Positions 1 to 8,446 of a stretch of 64,000 bases of DNA are shown here, piece by piece. The position numbers and the translations under genes were made by a program. Origin of the DNA: Azospirillum cavernae (GTDB taxonomy: Bacteria > Pseudomonadota > Alphaproteobacteria > Azospirillales > Azospirillaceae); contig NZ_QYUL01000002.1 in the NCBI RefSeq assembly GCF_003590795.1, positions 923,001-987,000 on the forward strand. Direction: 5' to 3'. Below the pieces are notes generated by a model, which was not told the origin of the DNA, searched no databases, and saw nothing but the letters and a program-made list of their open reading frames with translations. How positions within the stretch are numbered: position 1 is the stretch's first letter; each line of letters starts with the position of its first letter.

Positions 1-797
1 CGCAGCGCTGCCGGGTTGCCGACCGCTTGGGCGAGCGACTCGTAGGACGCCACCGCCCCGATGGGGATGCGCATCAGCGCCCGCCACACCGCGATCTGAA
101 AATCGGTTCCCTTCAGCAACAGGCGGATCGGTTCGTTGGCGCTTTGGACAGCGTTTTTCCCCCTCCCTAGCCCTCCCCCGCTGGCGCGGGAGAGGGAACG
201 GTTTTCGCGCGTTACCAAAGATCCTGTCTCCCTCTCCCGCGCAGCGGGGGAGGGGCGGGGAGGGGGCCGGAGCGCTCCCTCCTCCGGCAGCGGGGTGAGG
301 CCGAACACCCGATCCGCCAACGGGCGGGTGGCCCCATCGTCGGCGACCCGTTGGGCGTCGGGCCAGAAGGCCGCCAACTCGGCCAAGCCGTCGCGGCCAT
401 CCTCCGCCGTGGCGAAGCCCAGCCAGCACAGGCCGCGCTCGCTCGTCGCCAGCAGGGCGCGGCCAAAGGGGCTGTCGTGCCACCCCCAGCGGATGACCAA
501 TCGCTCCCCCAGCGCCTTCGCGTCGGCGGGGGAAAGCGTCTCCACGACCGGCGGATCGGGGGCGTCTGGCGCGGGGATGGCCAGTTGCCGGGCGATGTGG
601 TCGGGCGCCAGAAAGGCGACGAAGCGCTCCGGCTCAACCCCGGCCCAGTGGGTGAACCGGCGCCGCAATTCCTCCAGAGCCAGCCCCGCCGAGTCGGCGA
701 GCCGGTCGAGCGCCGCGTCGTCCACCCCGCGCTCTTGCAGGATGCGCAGCGTGTCGGCCAACAGGCGGGCGCGTTGCGCGGAGTCCAGGGCGGGCAT
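1..797 (-). CDS. ada: Ada-like AraC-HTH / O6-methylguanine-DNA methyltransferase (C-terminus cut by window edge)
   Basis: The ATG is at 797 and the frame stays open to base 1. Residues ~15-65 read as an AraC-type helix-turn-helix (L-A-D-S-A-G-L-A-L-E-E-L-R-R-R-F). Next comes a methyltransferase N-terminal subdomain (W-G-W-H-D-S-P-F-G-R-A-L-L-A), then the DNA-binding helix segment T-D-F-Q-I-A-V-W-R-A-L and I-P-I-G-A-V-A-S-Y-E-S-L-A. Family role: direct reversal of alkylated guanine and activation of the adaptive response. The zinc/phosphotriester N-terminal domain of E. coli Ada is absent. The catalytic Pro-Cys-His-Arg would lie left of base 1 and is not visible. The gene starts 8 bp after the DUF2244 gene stops, so the two are probably co-transcribed. 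A palindromic repeat pair lies in frame within the linker. Confidence 0.85.
   Translation of the reverse strand, partial: MPALDSAQRARLLADTLRILQERGVDDAALDRLADSAGLALEELRRRFTHWAGVEPERFVAFLAPDHIARQLAIPAPDAPDPPVVETLSPADAKALGERLVIRWGWHDSPFGRALLATSERGLCWLGFATAEDGRDGLAELAAFWPDAQRVADDGATRPLADRVFGLTPLPEEGALRPPPRPSPAARERETGSLVTRENRSLSRASGGGLGRGKNAVQSANEPIRLLLKGTDFQIAVWRALMRIPIGAVASYESLAQAVGNPAAL
159..268. repeat. REP-like palindrome pair inside the ada-like coding region
   Basis: Two GC-rich palindromic units (about 159-200 and 229-268) with the core CCCTCCCCCGC..GCGGGAGAGGG are separated by ~30 bp. The same paired element occurs at 53732-53843 and a single unit at 60050-60106, both intergenic. Here the pair is translated in frame ([14 protein letters not shown] ... 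S-G-G-G-L-G-R-G-K) between the two methyltransferase subdomains, without a stop or frameshift. Confidence 0.8.
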
Positions 798-804
798 CGA
801 CGGC

Positions 805-1320
805 TTATCCGGCAGGGGCGGGCGGGCAGGGCGGGCGGCGCCACGCCCGCAGCGCGTCGTCCAGCGCCAGGGCGAAGGCCGCGCGCTCCTCCGGCGACAG
901 GAAGGATCCGACGCCCACCGATCGCCCGTGCGAGGACAGCGTGACCTGCGGGCCGTGCGCGGATTGATCGTCCTGGCGAACGCGCAGCCAATAGGGATGA
1001 AAGCGGGTCAGCCGTTCCCGCGCCCGTTCGTCCACCCGCCGCACGGTCAGATCGGCGTCGGTCAGACGAACCTGCTCATAGCGCCGGGCGGCGCGGGCGT
1101 TGACGCGGAAGGCCAGCCACAGCAGGAGAACATCCAGGCCGCAAAAGGGGGCGACCGGCCAAGCGCCAATGGCCCAGGCTCCCCCGGCGATCAACAGATT
1201 GAGCGTGATGACGACGCCCATCAGGGCGCGAACGCCGCCACGCCCCAGACTGCGGTGCGGGTGGAGGATGGCGTCGAAAAACACACGGGACGCGCCGCCT
1301 GTGGATCCGTCGCTGGGCAT
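805..1320 (-). CDS. DUF2244 family integral membrane protein
   Basis: 171 aa from the ATG at 1320; the frame is open further upstream, but the conserved N-terminus begins with F-F-D-A-I-L-H-P-H-R-S-L. Two adjacent hydrophobic segments (~residues 30-75: L-M-G-V-V-I-T-L-N-L-L-I-A-G-G and a second W-P-V-A-P-F-C-G-L-D-V-L-L-L-W-L-A-F) are followed by a soluble tail of ~95 residues. The tail contains W-L-R-V and an S-H-G-R-S-V-G-V-G-S-F-L motif typical of DUF2244. Function is unknown; in proteobacteria these small membrane proteins are often found near respiratory or nth genes, and nth is 0.8 kb away here. It ends 8 bp before the ada-like start. Confidence 0.75.
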   Translation of the reverse strand: MPSDGSTGGASRVFFDAILHPHRSLGRGGVRALMGVVITLNLLIAGGAWAIGAWPVAPFCGLDVLLLWLAFRVNARAARRYEQVRLTDADLTVRRVDERARERLTRFHPYWLRVRQDDQSAHGPQVTLSSHGRSVGVGSFLSPEERAAFALALDDALRAWRRPPCPPAPAG

Positions 1321-1415
1321 CGGAGCAGAGTAACGGAGAAGGCCGGGCGGGAGAACGGCGAAGATCCCGCCCGATCCGCCCACCCCATTCGCCCACCCCA
1401 TCCGATTGGCTGGCC

Positions 1416-1835
1416 TTAGGCGGCCATAGACACCAGCGGAACGACGCCGCCATGCAGAACCCAGGGCATGGCGATTTCGCAACCTTCATCGGCCCAATCG
1501 GGCAGGACGAAGATGCGGACCTGATCGGTGGCCCCGGCGGCGATCATCGCGTCGGCCAAGGCGGAGGCCCATTGCCAATCGGTCAGCACGATGGCGCTGC
1601 GCAGATGCCCGCAGGATCGGGCCAGACGCATCAGTTCGACCACCCGTTCGGGCCGGAAATTGTCGGCCTGGAAATGGTCAAACTCGATCAAGCTGGTCCA
1701 GGCGCGTTCCCGCAAGCTCAGACAGCACTCTTTGATTTGAGCGATGGCGGCGTCGCGCTGCGCCATCGACAGATCCCCTTGCATCCGGACATGCAAGCCC
1801 CAACTGGTCGGGGCAACGGCGTAAGAGCCTGTCAT
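1416..1835 (-). CDS. Conserved hypothetical protein, possibly STAS/SpoIIAA-like fold
   Basis: 139 aa from the ATG at 1835, chosen because a GGTGGAG ribosome-binding site lies just upstream; an open frame extends 34 codons further but with unlike composition. The protein has no signal peptide or membrane segment. A pattern of strand-helix alternation (G-L-H-V-R-M-Q-G-D-L-S, then S-L-I-E-F-D-H-F, then S-A-I-V-L-T-D-W-Q-W-A, then V-R-I-F-V-L-P-D-W) is compatible with a STAS-like domain, but no diagnostic residue proves it. Function unknown. It is a single gene with its own AT-rich upstream region. Confidence 0.55.
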   Translation of the reverse strand: MTGSYAVAPTSWGLHVRMQGDLSMAQRDAAIAQIKECCLSLRERAWTSLIEFDHFQADNFRPERVVELMRLARSCGHLRSAIVLTDWQWASALADAMIAAGATDQVRIFVLPDWADEGCEIAMPWVLHGGVVPLVSMAA

Positions 1836-2169
1836 GCTTTCTCCACCTCGCTTCCGAAACAGACGCTGCGTCTGGTTCCGGTTGGGCCAACTCCGCCATC
1901 GGTTGTTCCGATGGAAAGATTTTTTCACCAAAGCCATTCAATGAAATACGCTCGTCTGCTTTATCAATACCAAATCAATGCAGATGATGGAAGACTTAAC
2001 TGTTAAGAAAATCTGACAAATTCATTCCTATATTGCGATTTGATTTCCAATTTGCAAAAGAGACTCTCAAATTGCGACGAATTCTGACGAAACCAGGGGG
2101 CAGGTCGCCCCGCCGACTCTGATTGGCGACGCGCAACCAGGGGCTGGCCCGGTTGGCGGGATTGCGGTT
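1836..2169. other. AT-rich divergent intergenic region
   Basis: 334 bp between the divergent hypothetical gene (minus) and nth (plus). It is much more AT-rich than its surroundings, especially at 1915-2080, and repeats short ATTGCGA / AATTTGC-type words. It presumably holds both promoters. I cannot assign definite -35/-10 boxes and see no RNA gene in it. Confidence 0.5.
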
Positions 2170-2817
2170 ATGCTGCCCCCCATGAAACCCGCCGCCGTTC
2201 AGGAATTCTTCCGCCGCCTGTCCGCCGCCAACCCGGAACCCCGGAGCGAGCTGGAGTATGTCAACCCTTACACGCTGCTGGTCGCCGTCGTGCTGTCGGC
2301 GCAGGCGACCGACATTGGGGTGAACAAGGCCACCGGGCCGCTGTTCGCGCAGGTGGACACCCCCCAGGCGATGGTCGATCTGGGCGAGGAGCGTTTGCGC
2401 GGCTTCATCAAGACCATCGGCCTGTTCAACACCAAGGCCAAGAACGTCATCCGCCTGTCGGAACTGCTGATCGAGCGGCATGGCGGGGAAGTGCCGCGCG
2501 ACCGCGCCGCGCTGGAGGAGCTTCCCGGCGTCGGGCGCAAGACCGCCAACGTGGTGTTGAACGTGGCGTTCGGCGAGGAAACCATCGCGGTGGACACCCA
2601 CATCTTCCGCATCGGCAACCGCACCGGGCTTGCGCCTGGCAAAACGCCGGACGCGGTGGAGGCCAAGCTGTTGAAGGTCGTGCCAAAGCTCTACCGGCGG
2701 CACGCCCATCATTGGCTGATCCTGCACGGGCGCTACGTCTGCAAGGCGCGCAAGCCGGATTGCCCGGTCTGTTCGGTCGCCGATCTCTGCGGCTTCAAAG
2801 ACAAGATCATCGCCTGA
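2170..2817 (+). CDS. nth: Endonuclease III (DNA glycosylase/AP lyase)
   Basis: 215 aa, the usual length. It excises oxidised pyrimidines and cleaves abasic sites in base-excision repair. Visible: the helix-hairpin-helix L-P-G-V-G-R-K-T-A-N-V-V-L with the catalytic Lys, the catalytic Asp in V-D-T-H-I-F-R, and the C-terminal [4Fe-4S] loop C-x6-C-x2-C-x5-C (C-K-A-R-K-P-D-C-P-V-C-S-V-A-D-L-C). A second Met at 2182 is an equally plausible start, because homologues often begin M-K-P. It is followed by a strong bidirectional terminator and stands as a single transcription unit. Confidence 0.97.
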   Translation: MLPPMKPAAVQEFFRRLSAANPEPRSELEYVNPYTLLVAVVLSAQATDIGVNKATGPLFAQVDTPQAMVDLGEERLRGFIKTIGLFNTKAKNVIRLSELLIERHGGEVPRDRAALEELPGVGRKTANVVLNVAFGEETIAVDTHIFRIGNRTGLAPGKTPDAVEAKLLKVVPKLYRRHAHHWLILHGRYVCKARKPDCPVCSVADLCGFKDKIIA

Positions 2818-2829
2818 CCGGACACGCAA

Positions 2830-2864
2830 AAAAGCCCGGCGCGGGGGTTCCGCGCCGGGCTTTT
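2830..2864. terminator. Bidirectional intrinsic terminator between nth and the bactofilin gene
   Basis: A 15-bp perfect stem (AAAAGCCCGGCGCGG / CCGCGCCGGGCTTTT) with a 5-base loop. The A-tract on one side and T-tract on the other serve nth (+) and the convergent bactofilin gene (-). Confidence 0.9.
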
Positions 2865-2890
2865 GCGTTGAACGACGCGCGAAACGGCGC

Positions 2891-3676
2891 TTAGAACGCG
2901 TCCGGCTTGGTGGTCGCCGCGTACATCTGGATGTCGCCCGACAATTGACCGCCAGCCTCGACCGAAATCTCGCCATACTTGATCGAGCCGGTGATCCGCC
3001 CGGTCGAACGCACGGTCAGACGGCCGCGCACGGCGATGTCGCCCTCGAACCGGCCGCCGATGTCGGCCTCGTCAATTTCGACCGATCCCTTGAACAGGCC
3101 GCCGTTGGCGACCTCGATCGAACGGCCCTCGCGCAGCTTGGCTTCCACCGTGCCTTCGACGATCAAGACGTCGCAGGAGCCGATTTCACCCGAGAGCGAG
3201 ATGTCGCGCCCGACCGTCAAACGGCGCTGTTCCGGCAGGGCCGGGGTCAAGGGGGCCAAAGGCGCGGCGGGGGCGGCGCCCAGCGGCGCGGAGGGCAGGC
3301 CAAGGCCGCTGGGCTGGCGCGGGGAAATGCCGGGGGTGTCGAGGACGCGGCGCGGCACGTCGGTCTTGTAACCGGCGCCCGGCAGGGAGGGAGCGGTCGG
3401 GGGCTTCGGGCTGCTGGTGTTCATCTCGGTTCCCTTGGAGGAAGGCGTCGGATCGAAAGAGGCCGGACGGGCGGCGGCGCCGGGCGCCGCGTAGGGAGCC
3501 GGACCGGATGGAGCGTGACCGGACGGGGCGTCCGCCGCTGCGGTCAGCGAGGCCAGGGGGGACAGGGTGGTGGCCGCGTCGTCGGGCTTGGCGAGCGAAG
3601 CCGGACTCGGGGCCGTGGCCGGAGCGGCGCTGTCGGTTTTGGGTGCGGCGGGCGGAGTCTTGCGTCCGAACAGCAT
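2891..3676 (-). CDS. Bactofilin (polymer-forming cytoskeletal protein)
   Basis: 261 aa. Residues ~1-150 are a Pro/Ala/Ser-rich low-complexity tail. Residues ~155-250 are the bactofilin beta-helix: L-T-V-G-R-D-I-S-L-S-G-E-I, then repeated G-x-V-x-x-x-L/I turns (V-E-G-T-V-E-A-K, L-F-K-G-S-V-E-I, R-F-E-G-D-I-A-V, R-I-T-G-S-I-K-Y, Q-L-S-G-D-I-Q-M). Bactofilins self-assemble without nucleotide into membrane-associated filaments that scaffold cell-wall or stalk/polar machinery. The disordered N-terminus is much longer than in minimal bactofilins. No M23 peptidase gene, a frequent partner, lies beside it. Confidence 0.92.
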   Translation of the reverse strand: MLFGRKTPPAAPKTDSAAPATAPSPASLAKPDDAATTLSPLASLTAAADAPSGHAPSGPAPYAAPGAAARPASFDPTPSSKGTEMNTSSPKPPTAPSLPGAGYKTDVPRRVLDTPGISPRQPSGLGLPSAPLGAAPAAPLAPLTPALPEQRRLTVGRDISLSGEIGSCDVLIVEGTVEAKLREGRSIEVANGGLFKGSVEIDEADIGGRFEGDIAVRGRLTVRSTGRITGSIKYGEISVEAGGQLSGDIQMYAATTKPDAF

Positions 3677-3799
3677 GAACGATGATCCCCAATCAGGAAA
3701 CGCGGGTGGGCAGAACGGCGACGCTGGGCCGGGACGGGCGGCGCGCCGACGGATCGTCCGGGGACCGGACGCGACCGCGCCGCTTGCGGCGTAACACGG

Positions 3800-4477
3800 T
3801 CATCCGACCCGCCGCAAGGGGCCTGTCATGGATTGGAACACATGAACCATGAAGGCGCTGGCGACCACGGGAACCAGCAGATTGACGATGGGGATTGTCG
3901 AAAGAAAGGCAATGACGACGCCAGCGGCGAAGGGCTTGAACGGACGCGCCCGCCGCAGCAGCCGGGTTTCGCGCCAATCCATCCGGCGGTTGGCCACCAT
4001 CTCGAAATACTCCCGCCCCAGCAGATAGCCGTTCAGCGTGTAGAAGACGAGGATGTTGAGGCCGGGCAACGCCAGATACAGCGGCAACACCAACAGGTTG
4101 GCGGCGATCACGACGCCCAGGAAACGCAGCGCCGTCGCCAGTTCCACCGTCCAGCGCGACCGGCGGGGCGGCGGCAGATGGGGGTAATGCCGGGCCTCGA
4201 CCCGGTTCACCACCTCGTCCAGAAACAGGCTGGACACCGTGCCGACGGTGGCGGGGAACAGCATCCACGCCAGCAGCAGCACGACCAGCCCGCCCAGCAG
4301 GTCCAGCACGCCGTCAACCCAGTCGTAGCCGGTCAGCGGCGTGTGGTAGAGCGCCCACCACAGGGCGACGCTCAGCAGGCCATAGGCGCAGACGGCGCCG
4401 AACACGCCGATCCACACCACCTTGCGCGTGCGCGGATCGGACAATTGACCAAAGGCCAGGGACAGGGCGTGGATCAT
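3800..4477 (-). CDS. EI24/CysZ-like integral membrane protein
   Basis: 225 aa from the ATG at 4477 (M-I-H-A-L-S-L-A-F-G-Q-L-S-D). About four to five hydrophobic segments: V-W-I-G-V-F-G-A-V-C-A-Y-G-L-L near residue 22, L-L-G-G-L-V-V-L-L-L-A-W-M-L-F near 60, L-R-F-L-G-V-V-I-A-A-N-L-L near 115, and a C-terminal pair ending I-P-I-V-N-L-L-V-P-V-V-A-S-A-F-M-V-H. The signature N-G-Y-L-L-G-R-E-Y-F-E-M-V-A is typical of the EI24 family, which includes the sulfate-uptake protein CysZ. No sulfur genes are adjacent, so the substrate is unassigned. Confidence 0.8.
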   Translation of the reverse strand: MIHALSLAFGQLSDPRTRKVVWIGVFGAVCAYGLLSVALWWALYHTPLTGYDWVDGVLDLLGGLVVLLLAWMLFPATVGTVSSLFLDEVVNRVEARHYPHLPPPRRSRWTVELATALRFLGVVIAANLLVLPLYLALPGLNILVFYTLNGYLLGREYFEMVANRRMDWRETRLLRRARPFKPFAAGVVIAFLSTIPIVNLLVPVVASAFMVHVFQSMTGPLRRVG

Positions 4478-4751
4478 GCGGGGGCCTGATGGGCTGGGGT
4501 CGTCAAAGCGGCAAAACGCCTGAGAGGTTGGTGGCGCGCGCCTTCTGTCAAGGGGGCGTCGACAGGATGCCATGAGGCGGCGGTCCTGGAGTAACGTTCA
4601 TGGGGCAGCGTGTGGCGTGTGGAGCCAAGACCAAAGGGTTGTCGATCTCCGCGCCCAATCGCGCGTTGCGGGTGAATTGCGCGCCAGGGCCGGGCTGTGT
4701 TATGCCAGCAGGACCGAATCGCCGGGCGATGGACGGAGGGGCAGGGACGGC

Positions 4752-7700
4752 ATGCGGGTTCCCCGGCGAAGCGTGGCCTTCCGCATTCTGGCGGGGTTGA
4801 CGGTGATTGGCGGCCTCGCCGCCGCGACCAGCGTCGTCGCCGTGTCGTTGTTTTCCCGGTTTCATCAGGGGTTTGAGCAGATCGCCACGGCCAAGGTGCC
4901 GGGGTTGGTCGCCTCCTCGCAATTGGCTCAGCAGAGCGGCACGGTGGCCGCCATCGCTCCGGCCCTGGTCGCGGTGCAGGATCAGGCGGCGCGCGAAGCG
5001 GTGATGGCCCGGCTGGGCGACCAGATCGTCCTGTTGGAAGAGTTGATGGCCCATCTTCTGGCCAGCGGCCAGGGCGAGGGCGTGACCGATCTGAACGAGC
5101 TGGAGCGCCGCAAGAACGAGCTGGTCGCCAATCTTCTGAATCTCAACGCGCAGGTCGGCGCCCAATTGGCGCAGACCGCCGACAGCAACGCGCGCGCCCT
5201 TGGGCTGTTGGAGCTGTCCGCCCGCCTGCGCGCGGCGGAGGTCGAGGAAAGCGCGCGCGCCGATTCACCGGCGGAGCTGGAGGCGATCCGCCGCTGGGAC
5301 CGCGATTCGGGCGAGGCGGTGACGATCCTGCTGGCGGCGCTGCGGGCCGATCATGAAACGCGGCTCGACCGTCTGCGCGCCGACATCCGTCAGGCGCTGG
5401 ACCGCGCCGGGGCGGCTCTGGACGGGGTGTCGGCGGATCGGAAAACGCGGCTGGCCGCGCTGCACGCCGAATTGTCCGCCGCCGCCTTTGGCCGCTCCAC
5501 CATCTTCGCCGCGCGGGCCAATGAGCTGGCCTTGCAGCGCGCCATCAAGGGGGCGACCGCCCACAATCAGACGGTGTCGGATCGGCTGGTCGCCACGGTG
5601 TCCGATTATTTCCTGATGGTCGAGCGCGACATCGCCCGCCGCTCCGACGAGTTTGAACGGGTGATCGGCGACGGTGAACGCGCCGTCATCGCCATGGCGG
5701 TGCTGTCGATTTTGGGGGCGGCGGCGATCTTCTTCTACATCCACCGCAACGTCGTGCGGCGGTTGCGGGCGCTTCAGGCGGCGATGATGGCCTATGAATC
5801 CGGCTCCGCCGTCGTCATGCCGGTCCAGGGCGATGACGAGATCGGCGAGATGGCCCGCGCGCTCACCTATTTCGTCGGCACGATCAGCGCGCGGGAAAGC
5901 GCGCTCAGCGACAGCGAGCGGCGTTTGCGGGCGATCCTGGAGCAAAGCCCGGTGGGCGTGTCGATTGGTCGGAGCGATGGCCGCGTCGCCTTCGCCAACG
6001 CGCGCGCCGCTGAACTGGCCGGGATGGCGCCGGAGGAGTTCATCGGCAGTCAGAACACATTGGCGCTGCCCGGCGTCACCGTCCACCGCCGCCGTTCGGG
6101 GCGGACCGCTCCGAACGTTGAGCCTGTTTCGGGCGATGACGGCCCCAGTGGAGATGGCCCCAGTGGAGATGGCGACGTGGTCGCCCGCGACGTCGAGGTG
6201 GCGGTGGACCGGCCCGACGGCACCCGCGTCTGGGCGTTGCAGACGCTGCAACGCACCGCCTTCGAAGGGCAACCGGCGGTGCTGGCCTGGAGCTATGACA
6301 TCACCGAGCGCAAGCGGGCCGAAGAGGCGCTGCGCGCCGCCAAGGAGCAGGCCGAGGTCGCCGCCCGCTCCAAATCCGAATTTCTGGCGACGATGAGCCA
6401 CGAGATCCGCACGCCGATGAATGGCGTGTTGGGGATGTTGGAGCTGACGGCGCTGACCCCGCTGGACGCCGAACAGCGCACGCTGGTCACGACGATGCGC
6501 GACAGCGCCACCTCGCTGCTGCGGATCATCGACGACATTCTGGATCTGTCGAAGATCGAGGCCGGAAAGCTTGATCTGGAGGATCAGGATCTCCAACCGG
6601 CGGAGTTGCTGGAGGGGGTGGCCGATCTGTTGGCCCCGCAGGCCCATCAAAAGGCGCTGGCGCTGATTTGCGACATTGACGCGTCGGCGCCGCCGCTGGT
6701 GCGCGGCGACTCGGGCCGTCTGCGGCAAATTCTGTTCAACTTGACCGGAAACGCCATCAAATTCACCGACCGGGGCCGGGTGATCCTGCGGGTGAGCGCC
6801 AGCCCGCTGGACACGGCGGAGGGGGACGAGGCCCCACGGGTTTGTCTGCGTTTCGCGGTCGAGGACAGCGGCATCGGCATCGGGCCGGATGGGCAGGCGC
6901 GGCTGTTCCAACCCTTCAGCCAGGCCGACAGCTCCACCACCCGGCGCTTTGGCGGCACCGGCCTTGGTCTGGCGATTTGCGCCCGTCTGGTCGAGATGAT
7001 GGGGGGGAAAATCGGCGTCGAGTCGGCGCCGGGCCAGGGATCGACCTTCTGGTTCACGGTCGCGTTGCCGACCGTCCCGGCGGCGGTGGCGGCGGACGCC
7101 GCGCCTTTGCGCGGCCTGTCCGTTCTGGTGGTGGACACCGACCCCGTTCAGCGTGGCGTTCTGGCCCGCTATCTGGCCCACAGCGGCGCCGAGGTCGCGG
7201 AGGCTGATTCGGCGCCCGACGCGGCGGGGCGGCTGGTCCGGCCCGGGCTGGATTTGCTGGTGACGACGGTGTCGTTGATCGAGCGCATCGGTCCGATGAC
7301 CGGCGTTCGTGGCCCAGCCCTGCCGCGTTTGCTGGTCGGCGACGCGTCCGTGTCCGCAGCCTCGGCCAATGGTTCGGCCAACGGTTGGGCGACGTCGGGC
7401 GGTGGTTTGACTCAGCCGGTCCACCGCGCCGCCCTGATTCAGACGGCCTTGGCGCTGACCGGACGGGGCGGGACGTCGTCATCGTTGGCGGCGGCGGCGG
7501 CGGCGCTGCGCTCGTCCGCCCCATTGGGCGCCATGCCGATGGACGCGGCGTCCGGCGCGCTGGCGGGCGAAGGGGTGATTTTGGTGGCCGAGGATCATCC
7601 GACCAACCAGCAGGTCGTGTTGCGTCAACTGCGCCGTCTGGGCTTCCAGGCGGAATTGGCCGAGGATGGGGTGGAGGCGTTGGCGGCGTGGCGGCGCGGC

Positions 7701-8378
7701 GCCTTCCGGTTGCTCATCACCGATTGCCACATGCCGCGCATGGACGGGTATGAGTTGGCGCGCAGCATCCGCGCCGCCGAGGCGGCGGCGGGCGGCGGGC
7801 GACGCTTGCCCATCGTGGCGATGACCGCCAACGCCCTGTCCGGCGAAATGGAGCGCTGCGTCGCCGCCGGAATGGACGATTACCTCGCCAAGCCCGTCAC
7901 CTTGACGCAACTGGCGTCGGCGCTGAACCGCTGGCTGGTCGCCGCCCCGCCGCCCGCTGAACCGGCTGGGACGGAACCGCCCGCTGTTGAGCCGCCGCCG
8001 CCGGTTCCGCCCATTCCGCCGGATGTGCTGGTGCTGGATCTGGACCATCTGCGCGAAACCTTTGGTTCGCTGGATGGCGGGACGCTCGACATGATGGATT
8101 ATTTCCTGGAAACCACCCGCCCCACGCTGGATCAGGCGCTGGCCGCTCTGGCGTCGGGCCAGATGGAGGACGCCCGCGCCGCCGCCCACTCGGTCGCCGG
8201 GGCGGCGCGGACGGCGGGGGCAAAGCGCCTGGCCATTCATTGCACCGCGATGGAGCGCGCCGTCATCGAGGAACGGCTGAGCGACGCGCGGACTCACGCG
8301 GCGGCCATGGCGCAGGCCTTCCCCGAGGTCGAGGCCGCCATCCGCGCCTTGCGTCAACTGGCGGCGCCGACGCCGTAA
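4752..8378 (+). CDS. Hybrid sensor histidine kinase (TorS-like) with pseudo-receiver, receiver and HPt domains
   Basis: 1208 aa from the ATG at 4752, preceded by GGAGGGGCAGG. Order: TM1 (~10-30), a helical periplasmic sensor (~35-310), TM2 (~313-333), HAMP (to ~375), PAS (~385-513), HisKA with His550 ([11 protein letters not shown]), HATPase with intact N box ([10 protein letters not shown]) and G1 box (D-S-G-I-G-I-G). Then a first receiver-like domain (~785-880) whose phosphoacceptor position reads L-L-V-T-T-V instead of an Asp, a second canonical receiver (~943-1060, Asp991 in L-I-T-D-C-H-M-P), and a C-terminal HPt with His1146. The phosphorelay His550 to Asp991 to His1146 appears complete. 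The last partner, a separate response regulator, is not next to it. A short in-frame triplet repeat (G-P-S-G-D) lies in the PAS region. Confidence 0.9.
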   Translation: MRVPRRSVAFRILAGLTVIGGLAAATSVVAVSLFSRFHQGFEQIATAKVPGLVASSQLAQQSGTVAAIAPALVAVQDQAAREAVMARLGDQIVLLEELMAHLLASGQGEGVTDLNELERRKNELVANLLNLNAQVGAQLAQTADSNARALGLLELSARLRAAEVEESARADSPAELEAIRRWDRDSGEAVTILLAALRADHETRLDRLRADIRQALDRAGAALDGVSADRKTRLAALHAELSAAAFGRSTIFAARANELALQRAIKGATAHNQTVSDRLVATVSDYFLMVERDIARRSDEFERVIGDGERAVIAMAVLSILGAAAIFFYIHRNVVRRLRALQAAMMAYESGSAVVMPVQGDDEIGEMARALTYFVGTISARESALSDSERRLRAILEQSPVGVSIGRSDGRVAFANARAAELAGMAPEEFIGSQNTLALPGVTVHRRRSGRTAPNVEPVSGDDGPSGDGPSGDGDVVARDVEVAVDRPDGTRVWALQTLQRTAFEGQPAVLAWSYDITERKRAEEALRAAKEQAEVAARSKSEFLATMSHEIRTPMNGVLGMLELTALTPLDAEQRTLVTTMRDSATSLLRIIDDILDLSKIEAGKLDLEDQDLQPAELLEGVADLLAPQAHQKALALICDIDASAPPLVRGDSGRLRQILFNLTGNAIKFTDRGRVILRVSASPLDTAEGDEAPRVCLRFAVEDSGIGIGPDGQARLFQPFSQADSSTTRRFGGTGLGLAICARLVEMMGGKIGVESAPGQGSTFWFTVALPTVPAAVAADAAPLRGLSVLVVDTDPVQRGVLARYLAHSGAEVAEADSAPDAAGRLVRPGLDLLVTTVSLIERIGPMTGVRGPALPRLLVGDASVSAASANGSANGWATSGGGLTQPVHRAALIQTALALTGRGGTSSSLAAAAAALRSSAPLGAMPMDAASGALAGEGVILVAEDHPTNQQVVLRQLRRLGFQAELAEDGVEALAAWRRGAFRLLITDCHMPRMDGYELARSIRAAEAAAGGGRRLPIVAMTANALSGEMERCVAAGMDDYLAKPVTLTQLASALNRWLVAAPPPAEPAGTEPPAVEPPPPVPPIPPDVLVLDLDHLRETFGSLDGGTLDMMDYFLETTRPTLDQALAALASGQMEDARAAAHSVAGAARTAGAKRLAIHCTAMERAVIEERLSDARTHAAAMAQAFPEVEAAIRALRQLAAPTP

Positions 8379-8446
8379 TCCGCGCGCCCGCCTTGTTCGC
8401 GTCCGGGGGGTGAACTAGTCTCGGTCGGTCGGAAACGCGGGCGGGG

